Source of the DNA: Hippophae tibetana
Taxonomy: Eukaryota > Streptophyta > Magnoliopsida > Rosales > Elaeagnaceae
Direction of reading: 5' to 3'
DNA length: 64,000 bases
Assembly: GCA_037013495.1 (NCBI GenBank)
Contig: CM072806.1
Coordinates: forward strand, 31,560,001-31,624,000
Positions 1 to 10,239 of this stretch are shown one piece after another. The translations under genes were made by a program, and so were the position numbers. The stretch's first letter is position 1; the number at the start of each line of letters is the position of its first letter. Below the pieces are notes generated by a model that searched no databases, was not told where the DNA came from, and worked only from the letters and a program-made list of their open reading frames with translations.

Positions 1-726
1 AATAGTGGTTTTAAAACTTGAAAGTTAGTACTCGGATAATTAAATTCTTAAGTTTAATTTGGACACCTTGAATAAAGTTTAAACTGTCTAACCCCACCAA
101 AGGTGACATTTAAATGGTTCATTTTCAATCTCTTAAAAAAAGGAATTAATTTAATTAAGCATATTAGTTATCAACCCCACCCATAGGTGTTAATTGATTT
201 GTTTAGTTAACAAAGAATATCTAACCCCACCAAATGTGGTATTTATATAAAAAAAGAGAATCAATAAAATATCAATTTATATCTTTAATAACCTAGATAA
301 TATGAGCAAGCATAATTAATTTAGTTATTATATCCATAAATTCTCCGCTAATATAAATGATAAAAATTTGCATGAATATTTATTGAATCTGTATATATGT
401 TTATTTTTAGATAATTATTTATTGAATTTGTATCTATGTTTATTTTTATGTTATTAGATTATATTTAATTAATCTGTATATATGTTTATTTTATGTTATT
501 AGATTAGGAACACAAAAACCAAACTATCGTGACAGGATGTTTAGGATTTAATTTCGTTTTTAAAAGTTTGAATAATAAGTTAAAAACCACATACATTCCT
601 TCCTTAGATCGACCTTGGGAGTATACTTATCATTTTCTTCGAAATGATTCGTGCACTTGTGAGAGTTTTATAAATATTAAAACCAAAGTATTGGCAAGAA
701 TCGACGATGTCGGTTTTCGCTCATCA
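1..726 (+). repeat. 5' LTR of element A (partial; R/U5 portion)
   Basis: Bases 1-726 align base for base with 11529 onward of the 3' LTR. I count four substitutions, one 2-nt length change in an A run near 250, and absence of the 83-bp duplication seen in the 3' LTR. It ends in CTCATCA at 726, seven bases before the primer-binding site. The missing upstream part (about 1.3 kb by comparison with the 3' LTR) lies left of the window. Confidence 0.93.
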
Positions 727-732
727 AGTTTT

Positions 733-748
733 TGGCGCCGTTGCCGGG
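733..748 (+). other. Primer-binding site, tRNA-Asp type
   Basis: TGGCGCCGTTGCCGGG lies 7 nt after the LTR end. It is complementary to the 3' end of plant tRNA-Asp(GTC), including its CCA tail. The match runs 16 nt, then departs from the full TGGCGCCGTTGCCGGGGA seen in the related solo LTR at 54,116 onward. This tRNA is the usual primer of Athila elements. Confidence 0.9.
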
Positions 749-1471
749 AAAGGAATAGCGTTTTTTAAATTATTTATCAAAATTTTAAAAAAACCTTTTT
801 GTGCTGTAAATAATTGTCATATTTTAACAATAATCAAATTTCAAAATTAATAAGCAATAAAAATAAAAAAATAAAAAAATAAAAAAATAAAATAAAAAAA
901 TAAAAAAATAAAAAAATAAAAAATAAAAAATAAAATAATTTTTTTTGTAAAATAATTTATGTGAATAGTAAAATAAAATTTTACCATCCATTGAACACCT
1001 AAAAAAAATTCAAAAATTAAAATTTCAAAATTTTTTAAGTTAATAAGAAATAATATAGCGTGAATAGTAAAATAAAATTTTACCGTCCATTGAACACCTA
1101 AAAAAAACATTACTTGAATTTATACCTAATTAACTAAATAACATGAAAAGTAAAAATCTAAGGGAGTTCTATCTAGGAGACTAGTTCTTGGAAGCCTTTG
1201 TGCCACTAGTCTTTCCTGGGAACGTTGCTCTGGCTAGGAGAATGGTATTTAAGGAGCCGTTTGCACCACCATTCTTTCCTGGGAGCACTCTTGGTTAATA
1301 CTAATTATGTTACAAAAAAAATAAAAATAAAATAAAAATAAAATAAATAAAATAATTTTTTTTTAGGGTTTAACTAGTTTTGTTTAGTGCTTTGTATTAA
1401 ATAACATGTAAATTTTCTCTAAATTTTTTATTTTGTTGACAGGAGTTTTAAATTTACGTTTACAATAGTCT
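749..1471 (+). other. Untranslated leader of element A
   Basis: This 0.7 kb stretch lies between the primer site and gag1 and has no plausible gene. It holds a low-complexity AAATAAAAAAAT run (about 850-945), a direct repeat of about 48 bp (961-1008 and 1060-1107, one mismatch) that includes TTTTACC and TCCATTGAACACC, and a pair of similar stem-loops at 1175-1217 and 1236-1280, listed separately. In retroelements this position carries packaging and dimerisation signals. That role is inferred here. Confidence 0.7.
1175..1280 (+). other. Tandem paralogous stem-loops in the element A leader
   Basis: Two stem-loops have the same plan: AGGA + 7-nt arm, loop of 19-21 nt, 7-nt arm + bulged TT + TCCT. 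The first uses GACTAGT (1179-1185) paired with ACTAGTC (1205-1211). The second uses GAATGGT (1240-1246) paired with ACCATTC (1268-1274). Outer AGGA/TCCT pairs are 1175-1178/1214-1217 and 1236-1239/1277-1280. The arms differ at two pairs (C-G to A-T and A-T to G-C) and pairing is kept both times. The element runs as RNA in this sense, so a packaging or dimerisation structure is plausible but unproven. Confidence 0.7.
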
Positions 1472-2812
1472 ATGCGTGGTAGGAGATCCTTAGGAAACCC
1501 CCTTACACCATATGTAAATAATTTTCATAAATTTAAACAAGTGTCAACAAAACTGGATTCCACCCATCAACCTGTTTTTGAGCCAAACATAGAACCAAGT
1601 CTTAATCCTTTACTAGAACCAAAAGAAATGGAGGAAAACCAACATGTTAGGGAAACCACGATAAAGGAGTTTGCAAGACCAGTGATTGGTACGGCAACTG
1701 CCGCTATCCAGTTGGGAGAGGCTGCTCGGAATTATGACCTTAAAAATATTCATTTTTCTATGCTTCCTTCCTTTTATGGGCTACCTAATGAAGATTCTTT
1801 TTCCTTTATGAGAGATTTCTATGCTACGGTCCAAACATTCCCCCTCGGTATTCTAAATGAGGATCAACTTAGGATGAGATGTTTTCCCTACACGTTAAAG
1901 GATAAGGCCAAAGCTTGGTTGATGTCACTTCCCCCAGGTTCTCTGATGACATGGGGTAACATTTACAATAAATTCATGGGAAAATTCTATTCCCATCAAA
2001 AAACATCAGAGTTGAGAGGAAAGATTGCTACTTTCTCTCAGATGGAAGGAGAACCATTCCATGAAACTTGGGATAGGTTCAAAATGTTTCTCACTCAATG
2101 TCCCCATCATAGCTTTCCCCTGCAGTTGCAGAACCAATTCTTTTACGATGGACTTACACAACAATGTCAGTTCATTGTTGACAACGCTGCAGGAGGAGCA
2201 ATAGGAGAAAAGACTGCCTCAGAGACGTATAACCTCTTTGAGATGTTGGGTGCTAATTCCCAACAGAAAAGCTCCCGAGTGAGAAAAGCTGGAGTTCATG
2301 AAATCGACTCTAGTAATGAAGTTCAACAACAACTTGTTCAACTGACTAAGCAAGTTGCCCTTCTCGCTACACAAACCAACACCAATAATGAACAATATGG
2401 TTTGTATAGCAACATGGGACATGGTACTGAAGCCTGTCCATATCAAGGAGAAACAACTGGACCTGAACAGGTTAATGTGTTGGGAGCATATCAACAGAGA
2501 CCAAGGTTTGATCCCAATTCAAATACCTATAATCCTGGGTGGAGAAGTCATCCAAATTTCTCCTGAAGGCAAAATAACCCTCCTTTCACTCAAAGCTCAA
2601 ACCAGGCAGGCCAGCAATTCCACCCACCTATTCCAAGAAGCATTCCCAATAAACCAACCCTGGAGGACAACTTGAATTCTTTTATTCAAGTTTGTAGGGA
2701 TAACCAATCTAAAACCAATCAACGGTTGGACTCTGTGGAAGCTTCTATCAAAAAGGTGGAAGTTCAAGTAGAACAGTTGGTTGAACATTTGCAAAAACAA
2801 AGCAAAGACTAA
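1472..2812 (+). pseudogene. gag1 of element A (first of two gag genes; one in-frame stop)
   Basis: The frame from ATG 1472 encodes a Gag capsid-like protein of 446 codons, broken by TGA at 2564-2566. The context (Asn-Phe-Ser, stop, Arg-Gln-Asn) suggests a former Trp codon. Residues about 70-270 align with gag2 at 3167-4144, sharing blocks such as LPSFYG, LRMRCFPYTLKDKA and GKFYSHQKT (GRFYSHQKT in gag2). The C-terminal zinc-knuckle position keeps the final His and Cys, but tyrosines stand where the first two cysteines are expected. The frame ends at its own TAA (2810-2812) and is not fused to pol. Gag forms the particle that packages element RNA. The ancestral stop matters: gag1 looks like a Gag-only gene. 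Which of its defects pre-date this insertion is unknown. Confidence 0.85.
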
Positions 2813-3166
2813 TTTGATAGTCAAATGAATTCAATGAAGAGGAGACATTGAGTTTTTCATTCTGCAATCTCCAAGCAACGTCTTACTAGAAGACGATAAA
2901 TTTTAGTCCTGTATGGGAGGTCACCCATTGTTGTATTTTCCTTTGTTTTCGTTTGCGTATAATAAAATTCAAATGAAATAAATTCGTTTGTTTCAAAAAT
3001 TGTGTCCATTCGTTTAAATTTAAATTAAAAAAAAATTAGGTTCCTTGCACCTTTTTGCTTTAAGCCTTTACGTTTTAAATATTTCTTAGAGATATCTACT
3101 ATTGTATTTTAAGAGCAAAATGTTGATACACAATAGGAGGAGGATCATTTTCAACTACAAACAACC
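2813..3166 (+). other. Spacer between gag1 and gag2
   Basis: This 354-bp AT-rich spacer has no ORF. It contains the double-hairpin cassette at 2879-2928. A U-rich stretch ending in TTCTTAG near 3089 would serve as a splice acceptor if gag2-pol were made from a spliced RNA. That use is speculative. Confidence 0.6.
2879..2928 (+). other. Double-hairpin cassette, copy 1 (after gag1)
   Basis: CGTCTT (2879-2884) pairs with AAGACG (2890-2895) around a 5-nt loop. After 17 nt, ATGGG (2913-2917) pairs with CCCAT (2924-2928) around AGGTCA. The same two hairpins recur after integrase at 8350-8398. The cassette starts 66 nt after the gag1 stop codon. Confidence 0.75.
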
Positions 3167-4144
3167 ATGGGAGATGCTGAAGATAGGCGGAAAAAGATGA
3201 AAGAATATACAATGCCAATCATTGGCAATGTAACTTCCGGTATCCAATTACAAGAGGCTGCAAGGAATTATGAATTGAAAAAGATTCATTATTCTTTGTT
3301 GCCTTCCTTTTACGGTATCCCTAATGAAGACCCTTTGCATTTCATTTGAGAATTCTATGCTATTGTCCAAACCTTTCCACTACATGCAATTAATGAAGAT
3401 CAACTTAGGATGAGGTGTTTTCCTTACACTCTCAAAGATAAAGCTTGGTCATGGTTCATTACTCTACAGTCAGGTTCTCTTAAAACTTGGGAGGCAGTCT
3501 ATGAAATTTTTATGGGTAGGTTCTATTCCCATCAAAAGACTGTTGATCTAAGAACAAAGATAGCAACATTTTCTCAAATGTATGAAGAGCCCTTTCATGA
3601 AGCTTGGGAACGATTCAAACTCCTTTTCATTCAATGTCAAAATCATAGCTTTCCATTACAGCTACAAAACCAATTCTTTTATGATGGATTGACACTACAG
3701 AGTCAATACATGGTTGATAATGCTGTTGGAGGTGCTGTAGGAGAAAAGACCGCAGAGGAAACCTATAATCTTTATGAGCTATTGGGTTCTAATTCCCAAC
3801 AAAGAGGTGGTAGAAGGAAAGCAAAGGTCAATGAAGTCGGCTCTGATAATGAGATAACCTTGCAACTTGCTGAATTAACTAAACAAGTGAAATTCCTCAC
3901 TTCCCACCAAATTTCAAATCAAGAGGTATGTGAAGTGTGTTTTTCAATTGGGCATGGTACTCATAATTGTTCAAATACTTGTGATTCTAGTGTCGATGCC
4001 ATAGAGGAAGTCCAATCTTTTCAAAGGTATCATCCAAACACCTATAATCACCCAGCCTACACCCAATATCCAACACTAAGGTTGGATAACAACCACCCTT
4101 ACCCACCAAGCCAATCTTTTAAACCAACCTTAGAAGATAGTTGA
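3167..4144 (+). pseudogene. gag2, N-terminal part of the gag-pol frame of element A
   Basis: The frame from ATG 3167 is a second Gag, clearly paralogous to gag1. TGA at 3347-3349 interrupts it; the aligned gag1 residue is Arg, so CGA to TGA is the simplest change. It keeps a complete C-x2-C-x4-H-x4-C zinc knuckle (about 3928-3971: CEVCFSIGHGTHNC). It runs into TGA at 4142-4144 because one base is missing near 4139-4141 relative to gag1. The next frame resumes the same alignment (NAFIQV versus NSFIQV in gag1). So gag2 was the N-terminal domain of a Gag-Pol polyprotein. Confidence 0.87.
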
Positions 4145-7095
4145 ATGCTTTTATTCAAGTTAGTCGTGACAACCAATTGATGACTAATCAAAGGTTGAAC
4201 ACCATGGAGGCTTCGGTTAAAAGAATTGAATCTAAAGTTGGGCAACTGGCTGAACAAATGCAAAAGAAAGAACCAGGAAAGTTGCCCAGTCAACCAGAAC
4301 AAGCAAAGGATGTAAGAACCCTTCGAAGTGGTAAGGTATTCAATACCAGTTTACTTGAAATCTCTAACAATTTACCTTGTAGTTCAGGTAACAAAGAAGG
4401 CGATATTCTAATCTCGCAAAAAGGAGAAACAAGTGTTAAACTTAACAAGCCTTCTGAAAAACTCATTGGGGGGTCATCTGACACCCCCAAAATTCAAAAG
4501 ACAACAGAACCACACCAGATACAAGTACCTTTTCCCCACCGGTTAAAAGAATCCAAACAAGATAAGCAATTCAATGATCTTTTTAATATGCTCTCTAAAG
4601 TAAATATCAATTTACCATTATTAGAAGTGATCATGAATGTGCCCTCATATGCCAAGTTTTTCAAAGAGTTGAACACTAAGAAAAGGAGGTATGAACTGAA
4701 TGAACGAGTAGTAGTATCAGAAATTTCTAGCGCTGTACTTCAGCACAAACTACCCCCTAAGTTGAAAGACCCTGGAAGTTTTATTATAAACATAACTATG
4801 GGGGATAGGAAGGTTGCTAAAGCAATGCTTGATTTAGGTGCTAGTATAAATTTGATGCCCTACTCTATATTCTTACAGCTCAACCTAGGGGATTTAAAAC
4901 CCACAACTATGTCCCTTCAACTTGCAGATAGATCTCTTAAATATCCAGAGGGAATAGTTGAGGATGTTTTGGTACAGGTAGACAAACTGATAATACCTGT
5001 TGACTTTGTGGTTCTTGATATGCAAGAAAATCCAGCATTGGACAGAGAGCACACAATATTGCTTGGTAGACCATTTATGGCAACTACTAAAACTATTATT
5101 GATGTCCAAGATGGAAATTTGACAATGACAGTCTTAGGAGAGATTGTTCATTTTAAAGTTTTTGATTCTTCACCTTTTCCTTCTATTTCTGCCATCGATG
5201 AAATATTCGAAGTTAATCCTTTGGATAATCTTGTCCAAAACACCTTTTTCCAAACCAGAATAGAAGACAAGCTTGAAACCGTTCTTACACTTGAAAAGGT
5301 TGAAGAAGATTTAGATGAAGAAATTAAGGGGTACCTTGAACAACTAGACAATAATGAAGTGATGACAAAATCTAGTACACTTTTAAATCTACCCAGTTCT
5401 TCATCTATTAAAGAGGCCAATCCACCTGAACTTGAACTCAAAGACTTACCTGAGCACTTAAAATATGTGTTTTTGGGAGAGGGAGAAACTTATCCAGTGA
5501 TAATTTCTTCAACCTTGACCAAACCACAAGAAAAGGAACTCATCAATGTGCTTAAACAGTTTAAGAAATCTATAGGATGGAGTATAGGGGATATAAGAGG
5601 CATTATTCCAACAATGTGTATGCACAAGATCAACTTGGAGGATGGTACTAAACCTGTACGAGAGGCCCAAAGAAGACTAAACCCAAACATGCAAGAGGTA
5701 GTTAAAAAAGAAATTCTTAAATTATTAGAAGAAGGGATTATCTATCCTATTGCGGATAGTAAGTGGGTTAGTCCAGTGCATGTGGTACCAAAGAAATCTG
5801 GGATAACAGTTGTTAAAAATGACAAAAGTGAATTAGTGCCCACTAGAATAATCACTGGATGGAGAATGTGTATAGATTTTAGGAAACTAAATTTATATAC
5901 GAAAAATGATCACTTTCCTCTTCCATTCATTGATCAAATGTTGGAAAGATTAGCTGGGCACGAATTTTACTGTTTTTTGGATGGACTGTCTGGATATTAT
6001 CAAGTACCCATAGCACCAGAAGATCAGGAAAAGACCACATTTACATGTCCTTTTGGGACATTTTCTTTTCGCAGAATGCCATTTGGGTTATGTAATGCCC
6101 CTGCCACTTTCCAGAGATGCATGATATCTATTTTCTCGGACATGGTGGAAAAATTCATTGAGATTTTCATGGACGATTTCTCTATCTTTGGGAACTCATT
6201 TCATGATTGCTTACATAAATTGACTTTGGTTTTAGAAAGATGCATTGAATGCAATCTCACCCTTAGTTGGGAGAAAATTCATTTTATGGTTCAACAAGGG
6301 ATAGTTTTAGGACATATAATTTCAAACAAGGGTATTGAAGTTGATAAGGCAAAAGTTGAATTGATATCCAAACTACCTCCCCCTACATCTGTGAAGGGGA
6401 TAAGAAGCTTCTTGGGACATGCAGGATTTTACAGACGATTTATTAAAGATTTCTCTAAAATAAGTCGTCCCTTATGTAACTTGCTATCCAAAGATGCTGA
6501 TTTTGATTTCAACAATGACTGCCTTACTTCCTTTAATACCTTGAAAGATAAACTCACATCTACCCCTGTTATAATGGTACCAAACTGGTCTTTACCTTTT
6601 GAAATAATGTGTGATGCTTCTGATTATGCAATAGGAGCAGTCTTGGGACAAAGAGTGGATAAGCGTTTGCATGTCATCTACTATGCTAGCAAAACACTCA
6701 ATGATGCCCAAATGAATTATACCACCACTGAAAAGGAATTCTTGGCTATAGTATTCTCTTTAGACAAATTTCGGTCTTATTTAGTAGGATCTAAAGTGAT
6801 TGTGCATTCTGATCATGCTGCTTTAAGATACCTATTAAGTAAACCAAATGCCAAGCCAAGATTAATCAGGTGGGTCTTACTCTTACAAGAATTTGACCTA
6901 GAAATCAAGGATAAGAAAGGCAGTGAAAACTTAGTAGCTGACCATTTGTCTAGGTTGATTTCTGACTTCAATTCTCTTAAAGATGAGAGTAATGACGATA
7001 TAGTTGAAACCTTTCCTGATGAACAGTTATTTTTCATAGGTCCGAACCCATGGTATGCTGATATTGTAAACTATCTTGTCACTGGTGTTTTGTGA
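4141..7095 (+). pseudogene. Element A protease, reverse transcriptase and RNase H
   Basis: This 984-codon open frame continues gag2 after the frameshift. A coiled, charged linker is followed by an aspartic protease with DLGAS (Asp codon at 4831, residue 231) and the conserved LGRPF block. Reverse transcriptase spans about residues 500-720: WRMCIDFRKLN, the GTFSFRRMPFGLCNAP block, and the catalytic FMDD at 6166-6177 (residues 676-679; Phe in place of the commoner Tyr, normal for Athila). RNase H spans about 815-945, with catalytic Asp in CDAS (6613), Glu in EKEF, Asp in HSDH and Asp in VADHLSR. These enzymes make and mature element cDNA. The frame closes at TGA 7093-7095, where the integrase frame simply continues, so this stop is most likely secondary. 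Confidence 0.92.
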
Positions 7096-8337
7096 CCTAA
7101 CACTTCATATCAGGACAAGAAAAGGTTTTTTAAAACTATTAAGGACTATTTCTGAGATGACCCTTATTTATACAAGATTGGTCAAGATCAAGTCATCCGG
7201 AGATGTGTACTTGAAGAAGAACATAAGAGCATTCTGACTTTTTGTCATGAACTTCATTGTGGGGGTCATTTTGGAGGTGAAAAGACAGCCCGTAAGATAT
7301 TACAGTCTGGATTCTTTTGGCCCACTCTTTTTAAAGATGCTCATATGTTTTGTGCACAATGTGATAGATGTCAAAGAAAAGGAAACATAAGCAAAAGAGA
7401 TGAAATGCCTTTGACATCTAATTTAGTTGTTGAACTTTTTGATGTATGGGGGATTGACTTTATGGGTCCTTTTCCCCCATCTAATGGTTTTCAATACATT
7501 TTGGTTGCTGTGGATTATGTGTCCAAGTGGGTAGAAGCTATCCCCACCAAAACCAATGATGCTAATGTTGTTGTGAAATTCTTGAAAGATTTCATATTCA
7601 GTAGGTTCGGAACACCTAGAGCTATAATAAGTGATGGAGGTAGCCATTTTTGTAACAAACTCTTTGATGGAGTACTAAACAAGTACAACATCACACATAA
7701 GGTAGCTACTCCATATCATCCTCAAACTTCCGGTTTAGTGGAAGTAAGTAATAGGCAAATTCAGGGAATATTGGAACGCACTGTGTGTCCCTCAAGGAAG
7801 GATTGGGCATTTAAGTTAAATGATGCCTTATGGGCATACCGCACCGCTTACAAAACACCTATTGGGATGAGCCCTTACCGGTTAATCTTTGGGAAAGCGT
7901 GCCACCTTCCAGTTGAACTTGAACACAAGGCTTACTGGGCAATTAAAGAGCTAAACATGGATTTAGATAAAGCAGGTGAAAAACGATTACTCCAGCTTCA
8001 TGAGTTGGAAGAAATTAGGAATGAAGCTTATGAGAATGCCAAATTATACAAAGAGCGTACTAAGCGCTATCATGACAAGAGGGTAGTTCCTAAAACTTTT
8101 CACCCTGGAATGAAAGTTCTTTTATTTAACTCTCGTTTGAGATTGTTTCCAGGAAAGTTGAGATCAAGATGGGATGGACCATTCAAAATAGTTCAGGTAT
8201 CTGAACATGGAGTGGTAGAACTATTGGACTCCAAGACACAAAAAACGTTCAAAGTTAATGGCCATCGTGTCAAGCCTTATTTAGAAGAACCAAACAACAT
8301 TGCTGAAATGGATTGCATTTGGCTGAGTAATCCTTAG
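7096..8337 (+). pseudogene. Element A integrase
   Basis: The frame continues from 7096 in phase with RT-RNase H, with a second TGA at 7153-7155 (between Tyr-Phe and Asp-Asp-Pro, where Trp is usual). The H-H-C-C zinc finger is at about 7250-7375. The catalytic core has Asp at 7456 (GIDFMG), Asp at 7633 (ISDGG) and Glu at 7741; the last two have 35 residues between them, the D,D35E spacing. The C-terminal GPF-type module (RWDGPF, then [10 protein letters not shown]) follows, with no chromodomain, and the frame ends at TAG 8335-8337. From ATG 7345 the frame is open for 330 codons. Integrase inserts the cDNA into chromosomal DNA. Confidence 0.92.
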
Positions 8338-8349
8338 CACCAAAAAGAT

Positions 8350-8398
8350 ACGTCTTGCTAAGACGTTAAACTAAGCGCTGGATGGGAGGCAACCCATC
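8350..8398 (+). other. Double-hairpin cassette, copy 2 (after integrase)
   Basis: ACGTCTT (8350-8356) pairs with AAGACGT (8360-8366) around GCT. After 14 nt that include the palindrome AGCGCT, GATGGG (8381-8386) pairs with CCCATC (8393-8398) around AGGCAA. It begins 12 nt after the pol stop codon. The order, the stems and the AGG-starting second loop match copy 1 at 2879-2928. Confidence 0.78.
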
Positions 8399-10201
8399 AT
8401 GTTAGGTAATTTTTTTTGTTATTTGTTTTATTTACTTAATTTTATTGTTTATTTTAGTTTACTTATATGTGAATAATTTTTAAAATTGTTAAAACTAAAA
8501 TATTTGTTGAGATGTTAGAAGTTCACAACAATCTGTCTATATACACTTTAATGATGAATATGATGGATGCATCTGCATTTCTTCATTACTACTTACACAT
8601 TCTCAAGAAATAGGTAATCTTTCTCCTCTTTTCTCTTTATCTTTAATTTGCAGTTGTTACATTGAGGACAATGTAAGTTCTAGGTTGGGGGTGGTGAAAA
8701 GTTACCATGCATAATAAAAAAAAATTCTCACAAAAATTTATCATTTCTTTAAATCAAATTTAAGTAAATAGTTAAGTCTTTGGTACTGTTAGATTAATTT
8801 TTGAAAACATATCATGAAATATTTTGTAATTATTTTTGATAATTAGTTAGTTTTTGTCATAACTAGTATTTCTTGATAAAATGTGGAAATTATATTAAAC
8901 CCAAAATCGGTGTTTATGAATTTTTTTTAGTGGAGACTACCATTGTGAGATATAATTTGAACCTAATTTCTTTTATTCAGAGTGAAATATATATTTTTTC
9001 TACTCCAAACACATTTCTTATTTATTCAAAAGTTTAGATGATCTCTATAGGTATTAGCATTGAATGTATGAATTTTTTTCTCATCTTAATAGAGTATCAT
9101 ATATTTTTGATTATTATTTTTGTTTAGATTAAACGATTTGAGTAGAAATTGATAGTATATGCTTATATCTCATTCATGCATGACTGCTACAAAAACAAAA
9201 AGACATATCTGGGGTTACCTAAACCAAGATCAAACAGAAAAGCCACAAAATTAACCACTCACCAAAATCCAAAAAAATGTACAATCTGTACATGGGTTGA
9301 CTCTCTAAAAAATACATATATTGAAAAAAAAACAAAAATAATAATGTATAGAGAGATAAAAAAAATAGTATCATCCACATACTATGACCCACATTGCCAA
9401 CAAAGTTGTGAGTAAAGGCTAAATACAAAAGAAAGATATAGGAAGTAATTCCCTAAAAAGTCATTACAATTTCTTCATTTGTAAAAAGCATATATCTTGA
9501 AATTCCTTCTTAATGAGTTTAATTTATGCATGAAAATAATTTTTATATATGATATCTTTATAATTTATACATTCGATTCCTTTCATGAGATCAATGTTAA
9601 AATAACACTTTGAGCCTTTATTCTTTATACATATGCGAACATATTAGTTCATTTCTATACATCAACTCTTTCGCATATAAATTAGTATGAGTGTTTGAAC
9701 CCATAGGATTCAGTGCTTTGAGAGTATTGACTTGTGAGGAATAGAGTCGAAGCGAATTCTGATTCATGACACTGAAATTGGGTAAAATTAAATTGACACA
9801 TTTTTGAAATGAAATATGAAAATGATTTTCGACTAATTATTATAATAAAATCATGATTGTTTAAAGAGATTAAAATAACTTATGCTTGAGATTTTAATTA
9901 TGATCTTAAAGGAGATTAAAAAGTGTGAGAAATTTTTGTGATATGTTGTTTTCTTTTATTCTTAAATTAATTTTTGATTGTGTTGTAATTGTAGTTTTTG
10001 ATTTGATTGTTTTTATAGTTTCTTTTGATTTTTACAATTAGTTCAATGTTTGTGGGTATCATTACTGAAAACCATCACGAGACTCAAACTCGTCCACTAG
10101 GGCAACCTAGGGGTTTAAAGGCTTGTTGCATAGGCTAAATGCAACCGTTTCAATCCACGAAAGTGATTTAGGATAGTTTAATTTTTAGCTTTTATCGCTT
10201 C
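8399..10201 (+). other. 3' untranslated region of element A, no envelope ORF
   Basis: Many Athila elements carry an envelope-like ORF here. This stretch has stops in all frames and only short chance frames, none with a recognisable transmembrane or envelope pattern. It is AT-rich. The notable content is the hairpin plus G-rich module at 8659-8694. Confidence 0.7.
8659..8694 (+). other. Internal hairpin plus PPT-like module of element A
   Basis: ACATTG (8659-8664) pairs with CAATGT (8669-8674) around AGGA. Eight bases later comes the G-rich tract AGGTTGGGGGTGG (8682-8694). It resembles the true 3' PPT region at 10202-10239 but lies 1.5 kb upstream. The same module occurs in element C at 28,891-28,927. 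Confidence 0.75.
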
Positions 10202-10239
10202 TCTTGCTAAGGGACTAGCAAGAAGCTGGTTGGGGGTTG
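10202..10239 (+). other. 3' PPT region of element A with upstream hairpin
   Basis: TCTTGCTA (10202-10209) pairs perfectly with TAGCAAGA (10216-10223) around AGGGAC. The G-rich tract GGTTGGGGGTTG (10228-10239) follows and abuts the LTR start TGATGAG at 10240. A purine/G-rich tract directly before the 3' LTR primes plus-strand synthesis in this class. Confidence 0.8.

Noticed and set aside
529-768. 79-codon frame repeated at 12,059 and 53,912
   Set aside because: It lies in the R/U5 end of each LTR and appears wherever the LTR does. The start is GTG-type, and no protein family is recognisable.
2564-7155. In-frame TGA codons of element A as programmed read-through or recoding sites
   Set aside because: Four TGAs in unrelated contexts plus a real frameshift look like decay. 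No conserved downstream read-through motif was seen. A family alignment could reopen the question.
8399-10201. Envelope-like ORF expected after integrase in Athila
   Set aside because: No frame longer than about 90 codons, no signal peptide or transmembrane pattern on the + strand.
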